Of a stretch of DNA of 64,000 bases, positions 13,190 to 25,639 are shown piece by piece. The notes beneath the pieces are model-generated. The model did not search any database, had not been told where the DNA came from, and was given only the letters and a program-made list of their open reading frames with translations. The first letter of the stretch is position 1. Every line of letters begins with the position of its first letter. Position numbers and translations under genes: made by a program. Source of the stretch: Metopolophium dirhodum (taxonomy: Eukaryota > Arthropoda > Insecta > Hemiptera > Aphididae); the NCBI RefSeq assembly GCF_019925205.1, contig NC_083565.1:33880241-33944240 (forward strand), given 5' to 3'.

Positions 13190-14637
13190 AAGCATCATAT
13201 TGAAAATGAAAACAAACTGAGATATATAAATTAATTTTTTGTTTGAGAAAAGCTCACCCGGATTGGAATAAAAATTTCAAAATACTAGCTGATAAAATAA
13301 TAAAAACTCTTCATTAATGACATATGAGAATTTTATTGACAATGGCGTCCTAGAAGTTCAAATCAATGTTTTGGTGTCAGAATTCTACTAGAAAAAATAA
13401 TACTTAATATATTTCTAATAATGAACATATTAAATAACATTGTTCGTATTAATTCCATTTATTCAAATATGAATAATTATTTTTTTTAAATTACAGTTAA
13501 CTTACTTCTAAATCCAGCACAAGTTAGAATCTCTGTTGAATTAAAAAATAATTCAAACAAAATTATATAATACTAATCTTGAGTAGATTAAAACTGATTA
13601 ATTGAATGGTTCACTCTTCACTAATTTCAAATTATCCAATTATGGGCCACTGAATCTTATAATACATTACAGACGCAATTTTAACGTCACTTTCCTAATA
13701 GCTGTTATAATTTATAAATAAGACAAGTCAACATTGAAATGGTATTTATATTTCAATTTCAATAAATAATAGATTCGGTATTTATTGTTTTCGTGAAATT
13801 GTCCCTAAATTGATCATTTATTAGTCATTAATCTTAACTATAATTTGAAAATACACAAAATACATCAAAATTTAATTTATTTTAAATATTAATCGTCTTT
13901 TTTTCTTCAGGTTTATCCGGCCACTAGAACCATCTTGTCACACAAACATTTCTGTTACTATACATATCGAATTCTAGAGTCTTCAAAACTAATGTCTTAA
14001 TCCACCTCCTAATGCAGGGATTCAAATTTGAGGGCACTCGAAAAGTTAATATAATTTATATTATATGTACCTAGGTACATATTATTTTTTTATTTTTAAT
14101 AACAAATAACACATCAAGTGTTAATACTTTTTGATGAATGTTTACATCATTAAAAAAAAAATAGATTAAGTAGATTTATTAAAAAACGTAGATAACATTC
14201 TTAACTCAATGTTATATTATTCATATTATAGTATAATGTATAACATTTTTCATAATTTAAAAACAAGCTTGAAAATAAAAATGGTAACATTTTCGGATTG
14301 TAGCGTAAAAATAATTTGCCACCTCTGACCTACATCTTTCATATCCCCTTCACTTTGTCTTCTCATCTAATTTTTGGTTTTATCGGCGGTCTTTTCTTTT
14401 CCAGATTCTGCAGTTTCTGCAGATTACTGCAGTTTAATTTAGATCTATTATTCTAATTTCTTTAAATATTTGTGCAGTAAAATTTTTGAATACGAAACAC
14501 ATTTTGAGATATCGTTTTAAAATTCCAAAATAATATTAGGGTTAAGTGATCTCCATCAGATACTCCTGAAGTAACACGAAGTTAGCATCCATTTTGTCCA
14601 TGTTTAATCATTTTAGTACGGACCGAATATAAGATAA
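13190..14637. other. Intergenic AT-rich sequence
   Basis: No gene or element boundary is recognised. A short CTGCAGTTTCTGCAGATTA repeat-like motif lies near 14408-14430. Confidence 0.4.
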
Positions 14638-14929
14638 GTTGTCGAAATGCTTTGATTTCAACTTCAGTATCTTGTTCGATGGGAAAGTGAATATTGTTGG
14701 TGCTTTGGGAAGGTCAAAATTCTTAGTAGTTTTCAAAAGCGCAGAGAAAAACAAAAAAAATTAAGGAAAACCAGGAATTTTTACGGAAAACTGGTTTTTG
14801 ACAAAATCGATTTTGGTTTTTGGTGTAACTCTACTTTTAATAATGACCGTAGGTATATGAAATATTCACTGGTTCGTTTATATTAGCATTTTATATACAC
14901 GATAACATTTTCAAAAAATTATGATTAGT
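14638..14929 (+). repeat. Internal part of the common ATTCTGAGCGAA repeat
   Basis: The order of words (CAACTTCAGTATCTTGTTC, AGTTTTCAAAAGCGC, AAGGAAAACCAGGAATTT, TATTAGCATTTTATATACAC) matches the middle of the copies at 46562-48366 and, reversed, 57720-57960. The hAT transposon at 14930 inserted into this copy, since the repeat stops exactly at its left target duplication. Confidence 0.7.
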
Positions 14930-17762
14930 CAGTGGCGTGGCGTGTGAGTGAGTGTAAGCAGTGATACATATTAATTACCCCCCCCCCCCCCCCAACACAC
15001 ACACACAAACATTGATACATACAAGTTAATTTAGTTATACATTTTAAAATTTTATTTAAAATAAAAACACATCATAAATAATAAAAACATTTTATTTATA
15101 AATTAAATCGATTCTTCTTGTTTTTTTAGTGAAATCATCAATTACATTATTATAAAATGAATTTTGGTTTTGAATTGTGGTCAACAATCGCTTCTCAATT
15201 GTCAAAAGAGACAGATCTGAAAGTCTATTTTGGGACTGGGAGTTTCTGAGATGTGTCTTTATTCTTTTTAAGCAGGAAAATGAGCGTTCAGCTCCTGCAC
15301 TTGTTGCTGGAATGGTTACAATCAATTATGCTAATTGTGTAACCTGTGGTAGGCTATCTGATAAGCCAGTAGATTTGAGATACATCCAAAGTTCATGAAT
15401 GTTTACTTTATGAAATTCAGTTGATGAGTATATAATAGAAAGTTCACTTCGTAGAATTGCAAAATCAAAATATTCACCATATTTATCTTTCAACGAGTCC
15501 ATTGCATTCGTAGGAAATTTGTTGATATATTGTTCAAATTTAGAAAAATCTAATAAAGAAAAAAAAGTCAGTTGAGTTATCTCTGTAAATCTTTCATTAG
15601 TTTTTGAAATTAATACGTCGATGATTTCAAAATAGAGCCTTCGGTAATTTGTTTTTCTATCTACAGATACATCAGTCACTCTTTGCCTTTTCGATCTTAA
15701 CGGTAAATCTGTATGATACTGTTCCGATTTCAACCAAACGCGATCAAAATCATTTTTCATATTTCTTAAATGGTTTAAAAAATCAAATATTTTTTTATTA
15801 CAATAAGTCACATCAAATATTTTTGTTTGTATTATATTAAAAAGTATTGTTGCTTGAGGTAAAATATTTCCAAATATTATAAGGAAAAAATTGAAGTCAA
15901 AATCTTGAATCGTTTGACAAAATCCTTTAGCGCACAATAATGTTTCACTATCCCATTTTTCACCATTTTCTACGATTGAGTTCATGAGATTTAAAACTTC
16001 TTCTCTGTACTCAGTCATCATTTCAATAAGTCTACTATTATAGTTCCATCGTGTTGGAGCCACAGACGGAAATCTCTTTTTGACTTCTTGATCAAGTGCA
16101 TGAATTCTTTTTGTTGATTTTGAAAAAAATGATGAAAGGCCAGAGAGCGTGGTGAAAAATATTTTACATTCCTTTATATAATCAACTGATTGTTTTAATA
16201 TTAAATTTAGTTTATGAGCATAACAATGTACAAATATCGCGTTTTTACATTTTGAGCGAACTAATGTCTGTAAACCGTTATGTTGTCCTGACATGACAGC
16301 AGCCCCATCATAAGTCTGTGCAACTAATTTATCTATGCATTCATATTATTCATTTAATAAACGAAAAACATGCTCAGCTAAACACTTAGCAGAGCGATCA
16401 TGACTGACATCTACAAATCCCAAAAATCTTTCTTCTACCCCTTCATTAGTCACATATCGTAAAATTGTAGATAACTGAGATTTGGACATAATATCTGTTG
16501 TTTCATCCATAATTATAGAAACAAAATTTGTATGTTCAATTTCGTTTTGTATAGTTTTTAATAAAACATTAGAAATCGATTGAATGAGATCATTTTGTAT
16601 GTCCCCAGAGAGTCCAGAAAAAACCGTAGATGTCGATAGATGTCCATTTAATTTTGGATCGAGTGTACCCATTAAGAGTATTAACTCAACATAATTTCCC
16701 CTGTTGATAGATTTAACTTGTTTGTCATGTCCGCGAAATGAGAGCTCTTGTTTTGCCAAAAAACATGTTGCATCAATTAATCGACTTAAGACGTACCTAT
16801 TATTTTTAACAGACTCATTATGTTTTTCGATACTTTGTTTATATGCATCACTGAGACATGTTTCTATTCTAATATTACCAAATTTCTTTAAAGTAATTAA
16901 TGACTCAATATGAGAACGATTTATTTCATGACGATGTTTTAGATTATGATAGTTGTTTAAATCACTGCAGCCATACTTAGACCAAGTATTTGATTCATGC
17001 GAAAATAAAATACACGGCCAACAATATAATTTTTGAGTTTTTTGACAACCAGACAACCATTTGTTAGTATTATAATAAGAAGGATTAAAGTAACGAAAAT
17101 TGTTTTTACATTTTGATTTTAAATCCTGAATTGTTGGTGTAGGTCTCCCGTTATTTATAATATTTTGCTTTTCAATAAAAGTATTTGATCCAAACGATTT
17201 TAATAGTAGTTTTTCAATAATACAATTACATTCGCTATTACCTGAAGAGCTTGCCGAAGAGTCCATTTTCATAAAACGTAGTTACATATACAATTATACA
17301 CGTCGTATTCGAATATAGCAGTATAGCGAAATAAACGGTGTCGCGTCGCACGGTCGCGTATGCATTATGAAAAGTGCTTACGAACTATGTAATAATACGT
17401 GCCCCCTCCAATGACACTTTGTCTATGTCTCTTTAATAGGCCCGCGTAAGCAGTTTCAATCCACATTACACGGCGACGGCATATAGCATAAACTATAAAT
17501 AAAGTAATACGAAAATAAATTGCTAATTATTTATTATGGACATCGATAATGTATAATATGATGGTGTGAGTGGTGGCGCGGTGGCCCGTACCACTACTTG
17601 TGTAAGCAACCATCAAACATGTTACGCGCATCGTAAATATAACTGATAACTTTTATTAAATTAATTATAAAATTATTTAACTTGATTTTATTTAAAAAAC
17701 TTTTATTCTTTTTTTCAAGTGTAAGCAGTGCTTACAGTGCTTACATGTACGCTACGCCCCTG
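14930..17762 (-). mobile_element. hAT transposon with complete ends, 2833 bp
   Basis: The element is bounded by the perfect 8-bp direct repeat TGATTAGT (14922-14929 and 17763-17770). Its ends are imperfect inverted repeats: CAGTGGCGTGGCGT on the left, and on the right a sequence whose complement reads CAGGGGCGTAGCGT. Both ends also carry subterminal GTAAGCAGTG / GTAAGCACTG motifs. A transposase pseudogene fills the minus strand. A run of about 16 C followed by (CA)n lies just inside the left end (about 14979-15010). Confidence 0.92.
15092..17272 (-). pseudogene. hAT transposase (TTF-type finger, hAT dimerisation domain) with two nonsense codons
   Basis: The reading frame starts at ATG 17272 or the ATG two codons downstream and stays in one frame for about 725 codons. 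It is broken only by TAA at 16346-16348 and TAA at 15326-15328. The N-terminal part has a TTF/BED-like zinc-finger region (CWPCILFSH about residues 86-94), followed by the DUF4371-like region (IIMDETTDIMSKSQL near residue 255). After the first stop come DGAAVMSGQHNGLQ and HCYAHKLNLIL, typical of the RNase-H-like fold of hAT transposases. After the second stop comes the hAT C-terminal dimerisation motif (TSAGAERSFSCLKRIK). Cut-and-paste transposition of this element would be its role. With only two point lesions, death looks recent. Similar proteins are often annotated as 'zinc finger MYM-type 1-like' in insects. Confidence 0.9.
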
Positions 17763-17770
17763 TGATTAGT

Positions 17771-18700
17771 ACTGTTCCATCATAGCTCTTAGTAATGAAT
17801 TTCGTCTACTCGTGCATGACCTGCTGCCCTGCCCACTAGAATCTACCTCTATGATAGTTTCTACCATAGACTTATAGAAATAGACGGAACATTAGGTATG
17901 ATAACGCGTGCAACGGTGGATTCTGTTACAAGGTTAAAGCTATTAAAGCTATGTTTTGACTATCCTCGAAAATGTGCCATTTCTCTCACTTTTATGATAA
18001 AACTTATGCTATCTCTCTTAATCCATTTGGCACGACCACGCCTTTCAGTCTTTGGGACAAATTTTCCGTCTATGTCTAAGACTTATGTCTATGGTTTCTA
18101 CAAAGGTATGTTCGTTGTATATTGTTTTCAACTCTCAATTTTGTCTTCGGCATCGGCACTCGTGTTATAACATATTTTTTAGGACCAAAAATCTTGAGTA
18201 ATTTGTCTTTTTCTAGTATTAATAAATTGTTTTCATATGATTTACTGGGTACAACTCGATCGCGTATGATTTACGTTTTTTTTTTTGCGTATATTTGCTG
18301 TATGCCTGTTACTAATTTATTGAAACCCATAAAACCACACGATTGCGTACGCAACGTTTCTAAATTTTTAATTATACATTTTTACTGTTTTGAAAATTCG
18401 CTATTATTGTTGGGGATACCAAAGATGATAATATATTAAATATTAATTATAACCCGTACTTGGGTATAAATTTGAATTTATTCTAACTTGAATACTGAAT
18501 AGGTTAGATTAGCCAACAAAAAAAAATATCAGCAAAAACTACATGCTGAAATTGTAACATATAAAATAATAAATAATACAAAAGTAATAATAATAATAAT
18601 CACTAATTATTACATATAAAAATTACACAAAAATAATGCAATCATTTATGAAAAGGTTGAAAAAGGTCTATAAGCAGCGTTCACAATCAAATTCTGCCCG
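17771..18700. other. Sequence right of the hAT element; no gene recognised
   Basis: Two overlapping open frames of 90 and 105 codons occur on the plus strand (17898-18170, 18122-18439). They show no recognisable domain, signal or splice context and are probably chance frames. Confidence 0.35.
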
Positions 18701-19412
18701 ATTTACTAAGTGTACATTTTTCAGACACGTCACACGTACAATCTTTTTTAGTATGAATATAAAATTCATTATATCATAACTATTAAGTTATTATTTCTTT
18801 ACTAATAATGATTTAAAAATAGTACCTTTACAATCATCTAAAAAAAAAAAAAACATTTTTATTATTCTATCTTGTCTATTAACTACTTACAATTTACGTA
18901 AATATTATTGAAAATATTTTTTTGTTTACAGCTTCATTCAATTTTTAAACAACTACCTATTGTAATTATGTGCTAAAGCTATGTGGTCAAATATTATTTT
19001 AATTTGTTGTTGATTATAGGTATTAATTACTTGTTCATTAAATGTTATGTATTATGCCATTTGTAATAACATACTACTAGCATTAAGCTGATGTACGAGA
19101 ATCAGTTTTTACAAATAAAATGTCGGAATATTTTATATTTCCTCCAAAATTATAATACCTACACTTTTTTAAACATCTCTAGGTGTTATACCTTAGACTA
19201 CTCATTGTTTTTAACTATTATATCATAATAAGGTAAATTGAAAAGTAAGAAATGGTAAAAGTAAATGTATCAAGATTATCATAAAATAAAAATAACTGAT
19301 TTCAATTTTAAATTAATTCTGAAGTATTATATAAATCATTGCTGATAATTATCGTCAAAATAAAAACTATAACACAAATATAATCATTGTAAATCAATAA
19401 ATTAATCCTTAC

Positions 19413-19513
19413 TGACCGTATGCTGCATCTATATCCATTGTATTCACTGGAATAACCCAAACTGAAATTACTATACATGTAAGCGTTATTATAAACTGCT
19501 TGAAGAAAACCAT
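19413..19513 (-). CDS. Possible first coding exon of a secreted protein
   Basis: On the minus strand an ATG at 19511-19513 opens a frame for 33 codons that starts MVFFKQFIITLTCIVISVW. This is a basic residue followed by a long hydrophobic stretch, as in a signal peptide, with likely cleavage after about residue 25. The frame then meets a strong splice donor (CA|GTAAGG, phase 2). A TATA-like TTTATAAAAG sits about 100 bp upstream (near 19611-19620 on this strand). Possible downstream cysteine-rich pieces exist near 18690-18840 (for example DCTCDVSEKC), but the phase does not fit cleanly with this donor. Small secreted proteins built from short exons are common in sap-feeding insects, but that link is only inference. 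It may also be a chance signal-like frame. Confidence 0.35.
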
Positions 19514-19827
19514 TTTGAATTGCTTATTTAAGAAGATTTAAAGGTATAATATATTAATAAAAAATAATGAAAACGTTTAACAATAAATGAAACAAATTTA
19601 ACCTCTCGATTTCTTTTATAAATGACCTATTTCCATACCTACTATATTGCCTCAGCACAAAATAAACAATGTTCACATTTCATTGTTGATTTAATAACAA
19701 CTAATATAATATAAGAAAATAACAAGAGTCTAAATATATCAGTGAACGCCATATGCCATATTTATAATTGTTTAATGCTTTATTAAAGTATGTGTAGGTA
19801 TTTTTTAAGAAAAAGATTTAAAATTTT

Positions 19828-20040
19828 AAAATTCAATATACATATTATATAAAAAATACATACCTATTATTATATAATAATTTAATTAAAATAAAATAAG
19901 TGTTTAGGAAAATTACTTTTGTATCGATAGAAATGTATACCTACTAGGTACATTAATTCTGGGTATTGTACATATACAGATTTTTTCAAATTTTCAATTT
20001 GTTCGATCGACTTTAAAATACTACTAGATAATAAGAAAAG
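19828..20040. repeat. Dispersed direct repeat, copy 1
   Basis: About 200 bp here recur at 22040-22255 in the same orientation. Shared words are ATACATACCTATTATTATAT, CTAGGTACATTAATTCTGGG and GATCGACTTTAAAATAC. A third, partial copy sits at 21961-22020. No coding function; the 73-codon minus-strand frame here is not kept in the second copy. Confidence 0.7.
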
Positions 20041-21160
20041 AATAATAATATAATAAAACAAAACAGTCTTTTTGGATTTTCTCTGACCAGAGTAGAACTT
20101 CAAAGAGTTTAAAACAACAAATTCATTTTAAATTCATAAAAATAACAACAGAAAAAAATATCAGTTCTAACACTTTAAAAAATAACAAGTTAAAATTATT
20201 TAAATTAAATAGTATAGTACTTAAACTTAGAAGTATAACATTTCCAAACAGTATTAGGTAATATTGGAATAAACTATTAAACTAATAACCAATTTTGTAG
20301 ATAAAAAGTAAAAACATTAGCTTTTTAGTTTTGAAGGTTAAAATAATAAAATGGCAATTATTGTTTTGGATTTAATGATTAAAAAATAGAAACTAATTTT
20401 GAGGATTTTTCCACACCTAGTCTATTTTTTAATGTAAAATGGGCAATTCCAAATGATGAAAAATTCTTTCAATTCCTGCAGATGAGGCAAATTAATTTTT
20501 TTTAGCTATGGTTAATATTTCCTTGGACACATTTTTCTCTGGAGATAACCACCAGATTAGTGGTGTTACTTTTTTTTTAATCGGTAGATACGAGTTTTAA
20601 TTAATAATTAACAATACAACAAGAGATTAAAATAGTTTTAAATATTAAAAAAAAAACATTTAATAAAAAACATGTTTAAAATATAAATATCATTTTTAAA
20701 ACATAAAAAAATGTTTTATTGTTTATTTAAAAAAAACTTGATTTTTACCAACCATGGTCTAAATACATAATTATCCTATAGTCTTATATTTTAGAAATTT
20801 AATTGCATGCTTTATATTCATGATACTTCACACTTTTAAAATATAAGTCAAACCAAAGAAAAAATGTAAGTCTGTTAAATTAAGCAAGCATCTAAATGAA
20901 GTTTCTATATAAATAATATATTATATGCAAATACCAAAAGCTACGTGTATACATAACTTAAAGGAAGGTTTTAACGTTTTAGTTATAGGTATAATATTAC
21001 ATTATACGTAGGTACCTAATACCTATAACTAATACGTGATACGTCACACTTTGACAATATACGTCAATCCGAAGAAAAAATATAATGTAGGTATATCATG
21101 ATTTGTAAAATTCTAATTATTTATATTTTTAATTACAAAAAAAACAAATAAAAAAGGTGG
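20041..21160. other. AT-rich intergenic sequence
   Basis: No gene is seen. A ~50-bp piece at 20758-20810 (CTAAATACATAATTATCCTA...) recurs at 22311-22360, indicating that the 19.8-20.8 and 22.0-22.4 kb segments are diverged duplicates. Confidence 0.4.
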
Positions 21161-21164
21161 GTTA

Positions 21165-21645
21165 AAAGGTGGGCTCTGCTGTATAGTATGATACAAGTGG
21201 GTCACTGTAATGGATGGTGTAAAATTTGAATTAAAAAAATTAAAACTGGAAATGTCCATAAACAGCTCAAAATAAGTCAAACTATTTGGGAAATGTTATG
21301 GTGTATAGAAAATGCTAATATAAACATTTAGTGAAAATTTCATGTACCCACGGTCATTCGTTTTAGAGTTGCTCCAAAAATAGATTTTGCCTAAAAATTC
21401 CCGTTTTTCCTTCATTTTTCTTTTGTTTTTCCCGTCGCGTTTGAAAACTACTGAGAAATGTTTACTTTTGACCCCATATAGTACCAACTAGATTCACTTT
21501 CCTATCAGAAAAGTTACTGTTGAAGAAAATCCAAGCACTTTTACTGTCCTAAAAGGTGATGACTGACACAAAAAAAAAAAAAACACATCATTGTAAAATC
21601 AATACATTCATTGCTTCGCTCACAATTTAAAATGTGACAATGTCT
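21165..21645 (-). repeat. Common ATTCTGAGCGAA repeat, reverse orientation, partial
   Basis: The segment contains, in reverse order, the right-hand landmarks (GTGGGCTCTGCTGTATAG, GGTCACTGTAATGGATGG), the middle (GAAAATGCTAATATAAACAT, AAAATTCCCGTTTTTCC) and the left end (ACACATCATTGTAAAATCAAT, GCTTCGCTCACAATTTAAAA). About 1.2 kb of the middle is missing compared with 46562-48366. Confidence 0.75.
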
Positions 21646-22039
21646 ATATTTTTCAACTGAAATATGTGCAACTCATCGTGAGCCTTTTAATATATAGATA
21701 GAGGTAACACTATGCCACTTCATTCTACCTATCTAAGCTTTTAAAACTTTTAACTATACTCTCTCAAATTTCAACTTTTTTATATGAAATACTCAAAAAA
21801 TATTTTGTTTCGTAAAATACAACAAGCAATGTTCATAATATGTTGTTTATTCAGTAACAACTCATAAACTATGCAAAAATAATTCACCATGTTTGTTTTT
21901 ATCATTTGAGTAAATAATTAGTATGCAAAAGTAAACACGACAAAAATGCAATGTGTGCATTTGAACAGATTTTTTCTATTTTCCACTTAGTTCGATCGAC
22001 TTTAAAATACTACTAAATATTTTCAAATGCGTTGCTATT

Positions 22040-22255
22040 TAAAATTCAATATACATATTATATAAAAAAATACATACCTATTATTATATAATAATTTAAT
22101 TAAAACAAAATAATTGTTTAAAAAAATTACTTTTGTATTGGTAAAAATAAATGTATACTAGGTACATTAATTCTGGGTATTGTACATATACAGATTTCTT
22201 CAAATTTTTCACTTTGTTTGATCGACTTTAAAATACAACTAAATAATATCAAATG
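22040..22255. repeat. Dispersed direct repeat, copy 2
   Basis: This is the partner of 19828-20040 (see that entry). It carries several small indels and substitutions relative to copy 1, so the duplication is old. Confidence 0.7.
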
Positions 22256-22568
22256 AGTTGAGTAATTGCATAAGATAGTTAGACACACAAAAAACTAGTT
22301 AGAAACATATCTAAATACATAATTATCCTAGTCATATATTATGGAAATTTAATTGTCAGCTTAGGTTAGTGGACTGTATTGATGGTTAAATAAATGATAA
22401 CAACTGTATTTTAATGTTGCCGTGAACGGCGGACTACTATTTAAAATTCAAAAACAAACAAATATAAGTATAGGTAAAGGGGTACGTTATATTATAATAT
22501 AATTTAAATGCTAAAAAACGTAGAAAAAGATTGTGAACGGCTTTGAGATTTTGAGTTACCCCTATATG

Positions 22569-22925
22569 TTATTTGAAGACCAAATAAGGGATGCATATTC
22601 TAATTGAGATCTGACAAACGCAAAATAAATACATACTTTTAAAGGCATTTACTTTATTAAAATTATTACAAGTTCGTGTAATGAATCCGAGATTTTGGAA
22701 CGTTTTATTGGTTATTTTATCAATATATTCATTAAAACATAGTTTAGAATCAAACGTGCTTCCTAAGTCGGTTAATGATTTCACCAGTTCAATAGAAAAA
22801 TTGCTAAATTTATAATCAAAATAAATATAAGATGTTTTTAATATTAAATTATAGTATTTACATTTGTTTATATTGAGGATCAAACTATTTAAATAACACC
22901 AATCATTTAAATTATTTAAAATAAC
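22569..22925 (-). pseudogene. Non-LTR retrotransposon RT C-terminal fragment
   Basis: The minus-strand frame contains LNDWCYLNSLILNINKCKYY, then SLTDLGSTFDSKLCFNEYID and an NLGFITRTC motif. This is the order found after the catalytic core in Jockey/CR1-type reverse transcriptases (the W...NxxKC thumb and the LG..FD..L.F..HI-like block). The frame continues upstream to 23039, but those residues (QRYVQASGGERDYARL...) do not fit the family and are probably unrelated flanking sequence. There is no catalytic core and no ends. Confidence 0.7.
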
Positions 22926-23249
22926 GATTCGTCGTCTATCTAGGCCACGCTCTCCAAACGAGACCCACGGATCAGTCACCACATTCGTAAGACGTGCATA
23001 GTCCCGTTCCCCACCCGATGCTTGTACATATCTTTGCATAGAACATACCCAAAAAATGTACGAGGATACCAGAATTAAAACTTATATAGCAATATAACCA
23101 ACATTTATGTACTGAACACCTCAGAAGAATGATGATTATTTTACATGACACGGTGTATTGTGAACCCGGCTTTATGTACAACGGCTATAATATGACATAA
23201 GCACTAATGGTGCAAAAATGGCATATCATTTGTGCCAAAATTATTATTT

Positions 23250-23490
23250 TATATTAATAGTTAAAATTGTCAATCTTATAAAAAATTATCAATAAATATA
23301 ATAGAATTTAATAAATTATAATTTTAATAAATCGGCTGATTTTTTCGATCTCCTGTAAAAATGTCAATAATAAATTGATAAAATATAATATTATACATAC
23401 AAATAAATATAATTTGAATAAATCTGTTGATTTTTTCGATCTTATAAAAATTGTCAGTAATAAATTGTTAAAATATAATATATAGTTCTA
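23250..23490. repeat. Two-copy tandem repeat, ~91-bp period
   Basis: The words AATAAATC.G.TGATTTTTTCGATC and GTCA.TAATAAATTG.TAAAATAT occur twice with starts near 23326 and 23417. A less similar third unit may lie just before. No function can be assigned. Confidence 0.6.
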
Positions 23491-24280
23491 AATGTACTTA
23501 ATATCTATTAAGCGTGGCTCTGTGCCTAGGTATCTAAGATTTTTGTGCTTTGGTACGATACGATTTTGGTGCTTTCATACTATAAAACTTTTTTTTTCTT
23601 ATCTTATTTTGACGCTAATATCTTCCACCAGTACAAACAGCACGGGTTTCTGTGATCTACCAGAGGTAGATTCACCTATTTGATAAATGATAATATATAT
23701 GCTGCTGCTGCGAATCTCATGGTATAACGCCGGTCGAGATGGATTTAATATCATTTACACTTAAAAAGATATTGCTTCCACATCATATTGCACCGAAAAG
23801 GATTTGAACAATCAGAATTTTTTTCCGGGTAACGGAAAAGTTAAGATAAGTTTTTAACAGTTTTACACTACTCTGCATACAGTTCAATAATTACTCTTCA
23901 TATAAAAAAAAAAGTTGCAAGATAGATTGACAGGATTTGTGGAGCCACGAAACAGCCCCACAATTTGCAAAGAACTATCCACGGGGGCGGAGCACGCGGG
24001 TAACAGATAGTAATATAAATAAATAAAGAATTTTAAATATATAGAATAAAGAATTACAAATGCTCACCGTTGTATGTATTTATAACAAAATTATTTAACG
24101 CTGTATGCACTTTGGTTAACATTTTCGGTCATGGTGGTAATTTTTTTCTACGAGTACAATAAACACTTCGTCGTATAGAATGCATAATATTGTTTAACGT
24201 CAAATCCAACGCACTTGATTACACTTCATTGCGAATTAATTTTAGTGATCGTGTTGTAACTTGTTCTGTTGCTTTTCTTT
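23491..24280. other. Intergenic sequence, no gene recognised
   Basis: A GC-richer stretch around 23935-24005 (CGAAACAGCCCCAC, GGGGGCGGAGCACGCGGG) stands out from its AT-rich surroundings but could not be tied to a known element. Confidence 0.35.
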
Positions 24281-24470
24281 TTACGAATGAGCACCAACTT
24301 GTCTGTTAGATTTTAAAAGAGCAGCTTCACTTTCATCAGATAATACATTTGAAGGAAACGATTTAATTGTACACCTCCACTTAAATCCATTTTTTGATTT
24401 AATACATTTTCGAAACTTAAAATCATCGAAAAGTAACAACGGATACGGCAAACGCTTACACTAACCGTAA
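24281..24470 (-). pseudogene. FLYWCH-type zinc finger fragment
   Basis: On the minus strand an open segment ending in TAA at 24281-24283 reads DDFKFRKCIKSKNGFKWRCT. This is the core of a FLYWCH finger (F-x-F/Y, K-x-x-WRC), followed by a serine-rich acidic tail (LSDESEAALLKSNRQVG). The upstream end is closed by a stop near 24470 and the second half of the finger (C..H.H) is missing. It resembles the FLYWCH parts at 3302-3935 and 43495-44116 and is most likely another MULE-derived relic. Confidence 0.6.
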
Positions 24471-25299
24471 ATTATAAGTGACGCAATTTGTACTAACCTA
24501 ACCCTAAACTAAACTTTGTTTTAGTCGCAATTGGTCCATGCCCGAATAATAATAATATAATATTCTGTTATTCAATTTTGTAATTATAAAGATTTGATTC
24601 AGTATTTTTATGACTGCAATAATGCAATCGAAATAAACTAGGTAATATATTATAGACATATAAGTAACATGCACTTAATCGTATTTTGTGGTATATATTT
24701 TTAGAAAGAAGGATTTAGTGTCATTGTTGAATTTCAACATCATTGGATGATCTTTCATCTGTATCAATGTGATTATTCCACTCATCAACAATACGAGTAT
24801 CTGTGAACAAACAAAAAACTAAAAATTAAGTAAGCACCAAGTACTATGTAAATATGTCATGGTAAATGATGTTATATCGGAAAATTACGTTATTCACCGG
24901 TTATTAAATAGTTATTTAGCAACAAATATGAGAATTATCGATATTTTCTCGTGAATAACGTTAATAACCGTATGATATGGGAAATTTTGTTTATAAAACA
25001 ATGTTCAACGAGGAATGATTAGGTGATCACTAAACTTATTGTGATACTAATTGGGTATCTAAACCAATAAAACTTTATCGGGCACAGATAAGACATACCT
25101 AACCATAGTACGCATTTCTGAACAACTATATAAAAATGCCTACAGTAGAAATATGACCAATCATATATCATAGTCATGTGAATATGATATATGATTATTA
25201 CGTATAATATATATGTATAACAATGACGCATAGTATCTGAATATTAACGGATGGCATATACATATATGGTAAAAATGATAATGGGATGTGATTCTTGGA
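24471..25299. other. Intergenic sequence with a possible terminal exon on the minus strand
   Basis: Near 24740-24802 on the minus strand an acceptor-like TTTGTTTGTTCACAG precedes an acidic open segment (TRIVDEWNNHIDTDERSSND) that ends in a stop. No partner exon was identified, so it is not called a gene. Confidence 0.3.
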
Positions 25300-25309
25300 A
25301 TAGCCAGGC

Positions 25310-25601
25310 GTGGGAATGTATCGATTATTTTAAATCACGTCCTGTGAGGTCCACGGACATATCGATAGACTAGGCCACTAGGGGGAAGCAGTAGAGCAGG
25401 AGGCTCTATAAAACCAGACCCGAAACGGCCTGTAGATCAGACGTGTATACTCATTCTACTTGCGAGCACCTTCACGCTGGATCATATGAACATTGTGTTA
25501 ATCTTTGGACTTAGAGAATTTCTGAGACAGTTAATAAATTCAAACTTATACTTCAACATCTGACTATTATTATTTCAATAAAATCCTATCAATCCAATCA
25601 A
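25310..25601 (+). mobile_element. LTR-like promoter and polyadenylation block
   Basis: This stretch has the order expected in an LTR: a TATA box (CTATAAAACC near 25407), an initiator-like ATCAGACGTG about 27 bp later, and AATAAA-type signals (near 25533 and 25578). It is more GC-rich than its flanks. No terminal duplication was found, so the exact edges are uncertain. The cysteine-rich relic directly downstream could belong to the same element family. It could instead be an ordinary promoter. Confidence 0.35.
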
Positions 25602-25639
25602 CATATGTCTTGCTACCTGCAACTTTATAATCTAAGCGG

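Noticed and set aside
14979..15010. Poly-C and CA runs considered as a CRISPR-like or regulatory array
   Set aside because: Simple microsatellite inside the hAT element.
17898..18439. Two overlapping plus-strand frames with hydrophobic residues
   Set aside because: No domain, no splice context, no repeat of the pattern; hydrophobicity is expected from T-rich DNA.
22926..23039. N-terminal extension of the LINE frame at 22569-23039
   Set aside because: The extra residues do not fit any RT block; the open frame there is probably accidental.
24742..24802. Minus-strand segment with a good acceptor and acidic residues, considered as last exon of the gustatory receptor
   Set aside because: It lacks the TYxxxLxQF signature and hydrophobic helix expected for that exon.
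24830..24860. MTYL-like residues on the minus strand, considered as the receptor's last exon
   Set aside because: No acceptor site precedes it and the following residues do not fit the family.
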